Source of the DNA: Acholoe squamosa
Lineage: Eukaryota; Annelida; Polychaeta; Phyllodocida; Polynoidae
Assembly: GCA_949317995.1 (NCBI GenBank)
Contig: OX439046.1
Coordinates: 77,602,934-77,666,933, forward strand
Direction: 5' to 3'
DNA: 64,000 nt
The translations under genes were made by a program, and so were the position numbers. This document shows positions 33,309 to 43,341 of the stretch, in pieces; the stretch's first letter is position 1; each line of letters opens with the position of its first letter. The notes beneath the pieces were generated by a model, which saw only the letters and a list, made by a program, of their open reading frames with translations, did not search any database and was not told the origin of the DNA.

Positions 33309-36300
33309 GTATGTATCACCCTGTCAAATAATATATAGTGGAACATGAGCAGTACCATATTTCACCTTATAAGTGATGAAGAATATATGGCAGAACATGA
33401 GCAATACCGTATTCTACCTAATAAGTGCCCAGGGCACTTGAAAAGATCTATGTTAGTTCAAAATCATGAAAATTAGGCCTTTTTCTAGTCTGTAAATGGT
33501 TCCAAATAGGGGGGGGGGTGCTTATTAGGGGGAGGGTGATTATTAGGTGGAATATGATACATCTACTTAGCAGAGAACTGTATTTTAGATACGTCAAAGG
33601 CCACACAGTGGATGTTTTCCTATGAATATGTTGAGGCCAGTTACAACCATTATTTTTCTTTGCTAAAATGGTTTCCTGTTTATCATTATTGATAAGACAA
33701 AATGTGGATTGGGAGCTTTGTGGACTAATGAGAATATTAACTTTATTTATTTTTATTAGCCTTTAATTCCCTTGAGTGTTTGTATCTCTACATATTCCCC
33801 CACATGTGTGTACTAGTACGTTCTATCATAGATCCACCTTGGTGGCAGCAGAGCGTTCAGGTGCCCCAACTGTAACAAAGAGGTGCAGCTAAGACGAGGT
33901 GTGAACGAGTTACCGACAGACTTCAGGGCCAATGCGTTAAGGGAATGTCTGCCTGAGGAGGATGGGGATGAAGTGGTCTGTGATGCTACTAGTACTGGTG
34001 CTAAGCCTGCATTCCATGCATTCAAGTATGGAACACTTTACTTTAAGCTGGCTTTTTTTTTAACAAAGTCTAATAGAATTGAATTTCTAATTTAGGGAGT
34101 ATGTATTATTTAAAATAATCTCATTTTGATTCTGGTTATCAGGCCCATTGCCTTAATGATCAATAGAATGACTATTTTGATATAACTATTTCTTTATTAA
34201 TTTTTGTTTTTAACACTCATTAATTTACTGCAAAATCACAATTATTAGCCAACCACAAGCATAGCCCACACATTAAAGGTATTTGACAAATAAATATTCC
34301 CACAATTTATTGTTTCAAAACCACCATCAATAGGGTGATGAGAGTTTTATATGAAGAAATAAACAAGACTGTCCACACTGTCTAGAAGAAGAAGTTTCAT
34401 CTGAGAATAGTTTCATTTTTCACATTTTTCAGTACATCTGACACAGTGATGGGGATGGTGACGTGCCCGGTATGTGAGGAGATTCTGACAGAGCCGCGGT
34501 GCCTGGACTGTGGTCACTCGTTCTGCCTGGGTTGCCTGGAGTTCATGATGCCAATGAGTGGGTCTACAATACACTGTCCATGCTGCGCTAGTCAGACTGT
34601 TGTACAGGCATGTATAACGTACATAACCTTTCAAATGAGGTGGCACCACCCTAAATCAGGTCACTTCTGGGTAGAATGGTGAAATGCCCACACTAAATTC
34701 AGTTAATTTTCTGTTTCTAGGGCTATAAAATGGGTTATAAACAGGCTGTCTGTGTATTAATTGGCACTATACTTGTCCTGGAGGCTTGGAGAATATTTAA
34801 AAAAAAAATGGAAAAGAATGAAAAAAATTTAGATCATTTACTGCAGACCAAAGGGGCCTATGATACATGTGTGGTGACTCAGGTGGCAGACTACAAAAGT
34901 ATATTGGCAGTTTCTATGACGACTTGTGAAAAATCTGATTGCACTTTGTTATGACAGACCTAGCGTATGATTTTTGCCATTTCAAAGCTACAATCTGGTA
35001 TATTTGGTTTAGTTCTGAGGAAATCTTAAGTATTTGAAATACATGTAGTTTGTCAAGTGCCAGCCGATACTGGATTTTTTCGGATTGCACTGCATTTCTA
35101 GGGTGGTACCACCGTAAGGACCACAAAATGATGCTTATGTATTAACTTGTCAATTTGTATTAACTTGTCAATTTGAATCTAAAAAGCAATGTGGCTCTTC
35201 ATGTATTGTTTTGTTTTTGAAAGATAGAGACCAATGTTTTTAGATTGAATTTTTACCAAATATTCCTTTTGTGGAGATCATTATCGTGAAACATATTTAT
35301 TGCTTTGGCAGAAGATGGAAATATTAATTCATGTCTTTTCCATATGTTACAAGCAATCTTCCTGGCATTTATTTTTCACTTGAACAGGTCTAATGATTAG
35401 ACAAGCACATATTTAAATATCCAATGACATTTATTTGATAAATCAAGGTGAATATCAATCTTATTCGTAGAATGGCGTTGATGCTCTCCCAGTGGATGCA
35501 GCCAAGAATCACATGATGGAGATGTTCTCTGCACCGAGCCCCCCATCTGATGTCACAGCTGCACCGAGTGCCCCATCTGATGTCACAGCTGCACCAAGCG
35601 TCACTACCACTGTACCGCCGCCTTCATTGTACCCAGATCTGACACAGGAGTAAGTATTACTGTACATAGTGTCTTAAGGGAAGAGTCATTTATTGTTAAC
35701 TGGGGGGGGGGGAGGCTCATGGGTTTTAGCATACCACCAAAATTTGGTAGCCTTTTGGACCAACGAGTGGTGTGTGTGCTCCCTCCCCTCAGCGATGCAA
35801 CCTTGAAACTGAATCGTGTAACGGTTCAGGGGCCACCGTTGAAAAAAAAAAAAAAAAAAAAATTTGGTAGAGGTTATCGAAACCCATCTCCCCCATCCCC
35901 CCTCCAAATACGGACTGGTATTGGTGCAAATTACCCCCCAAAACATCGTTAAAACCATAATACCCCACACATGAGTCACACCATGTATAGGGCACACCCC
36001 GCGTGTAGGCATGATAACTTCTGTTCTAATCAATGGATTTTCAAAATCCAAAAATGTTTGAGCACCCCAGAGCCTTCCTTGCCCCCATATACCAGTGTAT
36101 TGCAGTGGGGGAGTCTTAGGACATTTTTAGAAAAAGGATATTCCCCAACATTGCATACAAGGCATGCCTTGTAACAGGGGTATTATGGTATATGCTTGTG
36201 AAATAACAGATTGCCATGAGTACTTGAATCACTCATATTTACTTCTGGCCCCAGAGTGATAGGTTTATGCTCCTTGCCTCTTTTACCAACACCCCTTCCA

Positions 36301-37696
36301 AAAATTGCTCAATTGAGGAGAATATTCATCCTTTGTATATGATGTTTTATCAACCTCTTAGTTGAATTCTTTTCCCACCTTTTTTCCCAATAGGACAATT
36401 CCTGGATATACCGAGGAGCCGACATCTCTCTTACCGCCCCCTCAGCCAAACAACGACAATGCAGACAGACCACAAGACATCGGCTCCATCATAATGAACT
36501 GCCTGCGGGACATCCGGAGTCAGCTTCACATATTTGATGCGGCCATTGTGCGAATGAACACCATTAACATAAACACACTGAGCTACCTGTGCCTCATGTG
36601 CTTCTTTGGTGGAGTCATGGTGGCCAGTGCGGACTGGGAGTCTGGCATGTTAACGCTCGTCCTGTCAGTGCTGACATGGTTTGGACCGCTATTTGTCCTA
36701 ACAGGGGTCCTAGTGCTGGTGTTCGGGCTGTGTAATGCTACAGTGAGAGATGTTGGGGTCCATGAGCGGCAGATGTACGGAGGGTGGATCGGGGGTATAG
36801 TGGGTGCTGAGGTGTTTGTGTACTATTCGGCTACCTCTACACAAGGCTTGTTCTGTGCTGTATCTGGCTCTGTGTTTGGGTGTGTCGCTGTTTGTGTGTC
36901 AGCCATGTCATCCCCGGGACATCAGCAGACAGCGATAAGCTCCCGCGGCTTCATTGAAGGACTGGCCTGGAAGACTCTTCCCTTTGTCATGTTAGGTGGT
37001 GTATATGGAACAGGGATTATAGAGTCTATTCTATTCTTACCCACAGCCTCTGTTGGGGCCTTCATTGGGATGCTTGTGTCCTCCCGAATCTTGGCCTTCT
37101 TTACCAAGAACAATGTATTGATCAAACTCTCTAAGTACAACATATTCACCACACTGAGAGGTGCCGTGCTTGGTAACATTACATCCGCCGTCTTACTACG
37201 CCTCCTACATCCGCGATTTGGGGTCGGACGCTGCCTTATATCAGGAGCAGCATTGGGGACGGGAATAGGACTCATTGTTGGTGATATCTACATGCCATGG
37301 TTAAGGAAACTACTGAGACTACCAGCTGATAATAGTGTAGTAGGTCTTGTACCACACGAGGGGAGCGGAACACAGCGCCGTGTTGTCCTCGCATTAGGGA
37401 CACTTACAGGAGGTGTTCTGGGCTTTGTGACCACCTTACAGATATTTGGGGTGTTGATCGGTGCACTGCTAGGACTGTACTTAGCTGAGCAGGGAATGGA
37501 CTCGTTTAGAATAATCCTCAATGACATACTTAAACTATATGACCACTGTGCCGTGGGAGCGCTGGTTGGAGCCTGTGTGGGATTCCTGGTTGCGCTGAGC
37601 TACAATTCCTCGCTCTGCGGTCCTCTTCTTGGTGTCGTCATAGAAACAGCCATCTTGGAGCTCTATATACAGGACCATGTGAGAGATGACAATTGA
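33006..37696 (+). CDS. Tandem-RING, multi-pass membrane protein (717 aa, five coding exons); probable E3 ubiquitin ligase
   Basis: Exons 33006-33308, 33832-34025, 34433-34607, 35471-35649 and 36394-37696 join in frame with phases 0, 2, 0, 2. RING1 has C75, C78, C90, H92, C95, C98, C112, C115. RING2 has C177, C180, C192, H194, C197, C200, C214, C217. Both are C3HC4 with identical spacing and are followed by similar linkers (GVNELPTDF; NGVDALPVD). Residues 225-284 are Ala/Pro/Ser-rich with a 10-residue repeat, PSAP at 256-259 and LYPDL at 277-281; another PSAP is at 45-48. Residues about 346-708 hold about 12 hydrophobic, Gly-rich segments. RINGs recruit E2 enzymes, so a membrane-anchored ubiquitin ligase is the likely role. 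There is no IBR, B-box or coiled coil. The start ATG (caagATGC) is the first in-frame Met after a predicted acceptor. I do not recognise this full architecture. Confidence 0.85.
33404..33560. mobile_element. MITE with TACCGTATTCTACCTAATAA termini in RING intron 1
   Basis: The left end TACCGTATTCTACCTAATAA and the right end TTATTAGGTGGAATATGATA are inverted copies with three mismatches. A partial relative (ACCATATTTCACCTTATAAG) lies just upstream at 33353. The interior includes a G-run. Confidence 0.75.
33832..34025 (+). CDS. RING gene exon 2: second half of RING1 and linker
   Basis: The acceptor is ttctatcatag|ATC (phase 0) and the donor TTCAA|GTATGG (phase 2). It encodes IHLGGSRAFRCPNCNKEVQL, then RRGVNELPTDFRANALRECL and an acidic stretch. 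The frame continues past the donor into a stop, so the donor is needed. Confidence 0.85.
34433..34607 (+). CDS. RING gene exon 3: RING2
   Basis: The acceptor is cacatttttcag|T (completes Asn). It encodes the whole of RING2 (MVTCPVCEEILTEPRCLDCG, HSFCLGC, HCPCC). The phase that matches exon 4 is reached at GTACAG|GCATGT, a GC-type donor; the alternative GTT|GTACAG is canonical but a poor match. Confidence 0.82.
35471..35649 (+). CDS. RING gene exon 4: Pro/Ala-rich linker
   Basis: The acceptor is ttattcgtag|AAT (phase 0) and the donor ACACAGGA|GTAAGT (phase 2). It begins NGVDALPVDAAKNHMMEMF and contains a 30-bp in-frame tandem repeat (APSPPSDVTA, APSAPSDVTA) followed by PPPSLYPDLTQ. Confidence 0.82.
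35650..36393 (+). other. RING gene intron 4
   Basis: Holds a G-run at 35701, an A-run of about 21 at 35842-35862 between two AATTTGGTAG words, and a short inverted pair (GGTAGCC region). Possibly a degraded transposon. No exon. Confidence 0.5.
36394..37696 (+). CDS. RING gene exon 5: multi-pass membrane domain and stop
   Basis: The acceptor is ttttttcccaatag|G (phase 2) and the stop is TGA at 37694-37696. Hydrophobic segments fall near protein residues 346-363, 370-396, 412-429, 434-454, 479-495, 497-520, 538-556, 563-581, 614-633, 634-649, 669-687 and 690-708. GxxxG-like patterns are frequent (GGWIGGIVGAE, GAALGTGIGLIVGD, GACVGFLVAL). It ends with a short acidic tail. Confidence 0.9.
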
Positions 37697-37750
37697 AGGC
37701 ATTATTATTGTATATATCCCAGAATGGTGAATATAAGGACATGTTATCTA

Positions 37751-37900
37751 CCTAACACTTTAACAGTTTAATGGCTTCTAATGCATTAATGTATCATTTC
37801 CATTGGGTTGTCATGATGCATGAATGTAGCACTGGACAATTACTCATCAGGGCTACATTCATCCATCGTATCGACCCTATGGGACCGATACACATGGCAG
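37751..37900. mobile_element. ATGCAT MITE family (copy C)
   Basis: Starts CTTTAACAGTTTAATGGCTTC, then AATGCATTAATGTATCA, CCATTGGGTTGTCATGATGC and ATGAATGTAGC. The distal arm (GGGCTACATTCATCCATCGT) is degraded. Confidence 0.65.
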
Positions 37901-37970
37901 ACTTATACATGGGGCAGTCTTATATACATAAATCTCATAATTTCCAAAATTATGTAAGTTATTTCAACTG

Positions 37971-38070
37971 TGCCTCATAACCTGAAGATTTTGGGTTAAT
38001 TCTAGTCTTTGATATGGGGGAAAAGATGGTATTTGAGCTTATTAGGGTATGTGCGCTAGTTACATTGAAT
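37971..38070 (-). repeat. Dispersed repeat R1, copy 3 (inverted)
   Basis: Minus strand reads AACTAGCGCACATACCCTAA, TTTTCCCCCATATCAAAGAC, TAGAATTAACCCAAAATCTT and GAGGCACAG, matching copies 1 and 2 in order. Confidence 0.65.
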
Positions 38071-38305
38071 AGGGTAACCCACAAGATACAAGTAAAAGTG
38101 GCACTCTAGGTACATTTTATGCTGGATTAAACAAAACATGGCTTAAAAATTACATAAAGAAGCCATATGATTTGTGTGTGGATCCAGATGTTATTCCACG
38201 TGGGGGGGGGGGGGATTGGGATCAGCATTTTTAGTATGTTAAACTTGAACCACACTGAAATAAACAAAATAATGGATATCTGTGTAAGTACTTGAATATT
38301 ATAGA

Positions 38306-38563
38306 GGTAGGGAGTGGTCATTACTAATTGATAGGGGGGGAGGTTGTGGGTTTCTGCACAGACACCCCCCGCCTCGACAGCAGTCAAACTTTTTGCATGC
38401 CCCCACCCCTCTTCAATCTATAGTAGCTTGGGGGCTCTTTTGCTTAAAAGAGGGCAAATTTTTTTACGTCTCCCTCAAGAGGGGTCAAAACATTTTACGG
38501 CTCCCCCTCAGAAGGGTCAAAAGTTTTTGCGCCCACCCTGTTGATAAATAATGACCACTGCCT
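38306..38563. mobile_element. MITE with GGGAGTGG termini (copy 2)
   Basis: The left end is AGGGAGTGGTCATTACTAAT; the right end is GATAAATAATGACCACTGCC. The interior has GGGGTCAAAA and CCCCCTC blocks. Confidence 0.65.
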
Positions 38564-38589
38564 TATGTTCCTAGAGCTGTAGATGCACT

Positions 38590-39056
38590 AGTCATCCAGC
38601 TGCCTTATGATGCATTAATGCATCATGCCCATTGGTTGTCATGAAGCATTAATGCGTCATGCCCATTGGTTGTCATGACGCATTAATGCGTCATGCCCAT
38701 CGGTTGTCATGACGCATTAATGCGTCATGCCCATCGGTTGTCATGACGCATTAATGCGTCATGCCCATCGGTTGTCATGACGCATTAATGCGTCATGCCC
38801 ATCGGTTGTCATGACGCATTAATGCGTCATGCCCATCGGTTGTCATGACGCATTAATGCGTCATGCCCATCGGTTGTCATGACGCATTAATGCGTCATGC
38901 CCATCGGTTGTCATGACGCATTAATGCGTCATGCCCATCGGTTGTCATGTTGCATGTCCAAAATCCTTGGCAAGCCACTTCTCAGGGCTGCATTGATGTA
39001 TCACGCCAACCAATGGGCATGATGCAATCCTACATAAGCAGCATTGAAAGGGTTGA
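38590..39056. mobile_element. ATGCAT MITE (copy D) with its left arm expanded into an array
   Basis: The left end is CTTATGATGCATTAATGCAT then CATGCCCATTGGTTGTCATG. The right end, in reverse complement, is CAACCCTTTCAATGCTGCTT then ATTGCATCATGCCCATTGG. The left arm's palindrome has been tandemly amplified (next entry). Confidence 0.7.
38606..38950. repeat. 34-bp array, about 10 copies, each with a perfect palindrome
   Basis: The unit is ATGACGCATTAATGCGTCAT (self-complementary) plus GCCCATCGGTTGTC. The first copy has the ancestral GATGCATTAATGCATC form and the later ones the GACGC/GCGTC form. Most copies are identical. Confidence 0.95.
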
Positions 39057-39103
39057 CCTTCTACTCACATCTATAAATGTGATTTGTATATTGTGTGAAT
39101 AAA

Positions 39104-41008
39104 GTTGCTGATTGACTTGATTTTGATATCATTGTTGATATTTTCTTCAATTTGAAATCAAGACCTGAATGAGACAAAGTATACATGTGAAAAATGAATA
39201 AGAAATTAGTCAACTCGACAACAAATATTTTGTTTGATATTTCTTCCTTGTTTTTAGATGCCTTCCTTTTCTGATATATACAAAACATATTTAGTTTTAC
39301 AAAACTCTCCTACCCTAACCCCTTTCAAATGTTTTGAGTGTTTCAATGCTTGTGACATATACACACTGGCATCGGGAAAAATGATCCTTTTGTACCACCA
39401 ATTACACACAGACACATTTTATACTCAGTTTAATGGAATTGCATTTTGTAAGGACCTCGGCCTATCTACATTCTGAAGTAGCAGTGTCCACGAAGTACAC
39501 CTGCCACACCAGACATTTTGGGCGTAAGACAAACATGTCCAGTGTAGGCAATTTCCACATGGGCCATTTTGGCCGGTGTTGAATTTATCCTTAGTCTACA
39601 ACATAAAACATGCGACTATCACCCACAGGCCATACTAGGTGATCTTGACTAAGTGAGGTCAACACCAAGGTCATGATAGTCGGGCAATGACAGCATTAGA
39701 TTGGACTATGACAAAAAAAAACCAACTCTTTGTTTCAGGTCGACCACCCTACCTTGCAAAACACGGCCAATCCTAAAGTTTTTTCTTCATTTTTGAAGAA
39801 ATTATACATATTTGTATATTTTTTTTAGTCAATGTAGTTTTCCAAGAGTCATTGTGAGTCACCGCAAGTCATCACATGTCTTTGTTGTAGTAAAAAGAAA
39901 TTTTTGGCCTTGCACAAAATTAAAAACCCATAAATTGTGGGTAGGAAAATATCATACTGTTAGTGATAATAGTATAAATATGTTTACACACACCCTGTAC
40001 ACAGATGTACTGTTAGTGATAATAGTGTAAATATGATTCCGCACACCCTGTACACAGATGCATGAATTTACCCATCATTTTTCACCCTGTGTTGCTGGCC
40101 GTTCCAGGAAATGAACAGTTCGAGAGATTGCTGATTCAACAGGACAATTCGACAGAAACTGAAAGGAAAATTGGATAGATTTTTGGAACGATTCGACAGG
40201 TTGGGCTTGACATAAAGCAGCATTCAAAAACTATTTTTCAACATTCAAATGCAGATTTTTGCCATTCCATGATTCTACACATAGGTACAGTATCATAAGG
40301 GTTGTTGTCCTTTCAAATTCTATAAGAGGAGAAGGATATGATCATGGTTTGTATTGCACCCAAATCTGTCAAATTGTCTCATAGATTACAAAATTCTGTC
40401 AACCTGGCGAAGTGCGATCTGTCAAACTGTCCCACAGCCGGTAGTTCAATACATAGATGTCCTTGTGAAACTGCTAAATTAAATCGACACAAATTAACTC
40501 CCTTCTCAAAACCAGAGATTTGAGGCCAGTTTTATAGAAGACAAGAATAGAAGCTCAGTAGACATAGCAGTCAGTGGATGGTGACCCATAGCTTCAGATT
40601 TGGGATGAATAACATTCCCCATTGTTCTATACTCATTACACTGTTGAAAATTCATTGCCTGATTCCATTTCCTTAATCAAGTGCAAAGGTAACCTTAATA
40701 AAGTGGGCTGGTGTATGGAGAAAAATGTCCTGTGTAGTGGCCTTCAACACCAGCCAAATTGGCCTGTGTAAAATTTTTGACTTTGCAGGCACTGGAGTAG
40801 TGTTTATCCTGTCCTACCCCCTCCCGCACCATTGTCCTATAGTCTAGAGGTTCAGTCTAGCCGGAATCAAGAGTCCAGGGATGTTTCTAACTGATGAAAA
40901 TCTATGCTGCCACCTGGTGGCTTGCATGACATTTAGGCTTAGGATGAAGGGTTGCTGATTGACTTCTATGTGGTAGATATACACTAAGTTGATCATTGTA
41001 TTCCATAT
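39104..41008. other. No gene recognised
   Basis: AT-rich unique sequence with a short duplicated segment at about 39955-40050 (ACTGTTAGTGATAATAGT...CACACCCTGTACACAGATG twice). No exon supported. Confidence 0.5.
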
Positions 41009-41233
41009 ACCGTATATTCCCTCGTATAAGCCACACCCTCATTTAAGCCGCACCCTGAGTTTGATAGGAGGCTATAAGCTTCATCCGGGGCTTGAAAATT
41101 GGGCATTTTAGCACTGTTCTGTGGTGTAAAAACCTCTCATATAAGCCTCACCCTGAGTACAGAACTTACAAGCTGCACATTTAATTGGGTACTCGTACTA
41201 GCCGCGGCTTACATGAGAGAATTTACGGCATTC
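41009..41233. mobile_element. MITE with ACCGTATATTCCCTCGTATA terminus
   Basis: The left end is TACCGTATATTCCCTCGTAT followed by AAGCCACACCC. The right end, in reverse complement, is TGCCGTAAATTCTCTCATGT followed by AAGCCGCGG. The interior repeats AAGCCBCACCCTGAGT. A looser relative with CGACCTATA / CGACTTATA and a GGGGTTTTATGGTATA end lies at about 60240-60428. Confidence 0.7.
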
Positions 41234-41398
41234 ACCACAGCCTGTCATACAGCCTGATGTGGCTATGCATGCTACACTGACCAAATGAGGCTTATGCCAC
41301 ACTTGACACCCACTCAAACCAGTCACAACCTGGGGGAAAGGGAAGGTGTAACACGGGTACATTGTTACTGTTAGACTGTGGTACTCTAGGACCCAGAC

Positions 41399-42039
41399 AG
41401 TCTAACACACCCTATAGTGATCCATGTCACATATAGACTTCTTTACACGGCCATGTTATGGTGTTGATTTTAAGTTAGTCTAACACACCCTATAGTGATC
41501 CATGTCACATACAGACTTCTTTACACGGCCATGTTATGGTGTTGATTTTAAGTTAGTCTAACACACCCTATAGTGATCCATGTCACATATAGACTTCTTT
41601 ACACGGCCATGTTATGGTGTTGATTTTAGTCTAACACACTCTATAGTGATCCATGTCACATATAGACTTCTTTATACGGCCATGTTATGGTGTTGATTTT
41701 AAGTTAGTCTAACACACCCTATAGTGATCCATGTCACATATAGACTTCTTTACACGGCCATGTTATGATGTTGATTTTAGTCTAACACACTCTATAGTGA
41801 TCCATGTCACATATAGACTTCTTTATACGGCCATGTTATGGTGTTGATTTTAAGTTAGTCTATCACCCTATAGTGATCCATGTCACATATAGACTTCTTT
41901 ATACGGCCATGTTATGGTGTTGATTTTAAGTTAGTCTATCACCCTATAGTGATCCATGTCACATATAGACTTCTTTACACGGCCATGTTATGGTGTTGAT
42001 TTTATTCTAACACACCCTATAGTGATTCATGTCACATAT
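41399..42039. repeat. 78-bp satellite, left part
   Basis: Units run AGTCTAACACACCCTATAGT, GATCCATGTCACATATAGAC, TTCTTTACACGGCCATGTTA, TGGTGTTGATTTTAAGTT. It is interrupted by the element at 42040. Confidence 0.97.
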
Positions 42040-43341
42040 GGGTCAATCCACTGAAAGTGGGCACTTGTCCATGGTAGAGGGTCATTTTTAAAATCTAAGA
42101 ATTAGATCATGAAACTTAATTTTATTGATAGCCCTATATCTTGGCTCTTAGGAAAGGTTCATTCAAGTCACTAACTCCCAAGCGGTCAGTTTTTATTGCA
42201 AATATTCAAAATTATGAAAATGTAATGGGCGTGATCAAAATGAATTCTTCTCTACATCACAGAAATATTTGTCAGAACTACATGATTTTCAGTTAGGATA
42301 TTTGACAATAGGTCCCAAAGCCACACTATGAAGAAAATAGGAAAAAAAGATGGATATTTACAATACATAAGGAAATAATATGAATGTAATGGGCGTGAGC
42401 GTAATGGGCGTGAGCGAAACAACTTTCCCAGGCTTCAGACAGCAACTCAGCAATATAACCTCACCCAGAATTAATCTAGGCAATAAAAATAATCTAAGAA
42501 TACTTATAGGATGCATTTGGAATGCATCAAGCCTGCCAACATGCTTGCAGTGCATTTTACTCACGCCCATTACGCTCACGCCCATTACGCTCACGCCCAT
42601 TACATCTGTCAGTTAGTCCCTCTTTTTGGCATAACCAAGGCATGTAGAGACTCCAGTCTTTTTTTAAAATGACTTATTAACAATAGATCTTCAAGTTAGG
42701 CTGGTTGAAAGAAAGAAAACTTTGATAGTATTTGTCCTGGATGCAGAAATTTGAATGTAATGGGCGTGAGCAAAATGGACTTGAAAATACTTGAATATGT
42801 ACTGCACAGTCATGCCTGCAAGTAGACCCTAAGTTTCTGTACCAGAAAATCCCCTATGATGACCCTAATCTTGGTGGGAAATAAGAAGATTGAGGGTAGT
42901 GTTTTAGTAGGCCTACCAGTGTTCTTTCATTTTGCTCACGCCCATTACAGCACCTGTATTTGGTTATGGAAATGAACAGGGGAAAAGGAATGCCAACCAG
43001 AGCACCTCCAAACAACATGAAAATGTTAGATAGGACCCCCCACTAAGGCATAGATAAAATTATATTGGTCTGTTGCTGTTTGGCTTGATGGTATATACCC
43101 TGGGATGAGGTGGAAATTGAATAAAAAGGCAATTTTTGACCATTTTTGAACTTTGGGCCACCATATCTAAAAAAATAGCAGGCCGACATATGTAAACTTG
43201 CCCTTCTTTTGAAGCCCAAGGTGTTTTCTTTGAAATGAAACCAGAAATAAGAAGAATGGTTACTTACTTTTTATTCTACAGCCCCCTGTATCCAAAAAAG
43301 ACCAAAAAAGACCCAGGTGCCCACTTTCGGTGGATTGACCC
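42040..43341. mobile_element. 1302-bp non-autonomous TIR transposon inserted in the 78-bp satellite
   Basis: Terminal inverted repeats of about 28 bp: GGGTCAATCCAC(T/C)GAAAGTGGGCAC(T/C)TG, two mismatches. ATAT is duplicated at 42036-42039 and 43342-43345; uninterrupted satellite units have a single CACATATAGAC here, so the empty site is known. The interior has no long frame but holds at least eight copies of TAATGGGCGTGAGC in both orientations (about 42217, 42388, 42400, 42562, 42576, 42590, 42758, 42930). The superfamily is not assigned. Confidence 0.88.

Larger units (their letters stand above)
37697..39103 (+). other. Predicted RING gene 3' UTR, containing transposon copies
   Basis: The first good AATAAA after the stop is at 39098-39103 (gtgtgAATAAAgttgctg). 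If used, the 3' UTR is about 1.4 kb and contains three mobile or repeat elements. An earlier, weaker site cannot be excluded. Confidence 0.4.

Noticed and set aside
35686-36051. 121-codon minus-strand frame in RING intron 4
   Set aside because: Runs through a poly-A/poly-T tract giving a Phe run; no motif, and it lies in a well-supported intron.
42358-42616. MGVSVMGVS-type peptides
   Set aside because: Translation of the TAATGGGCGTGAGC motif cluster inside the non-autonomous transposon; no start, length or conservation support.
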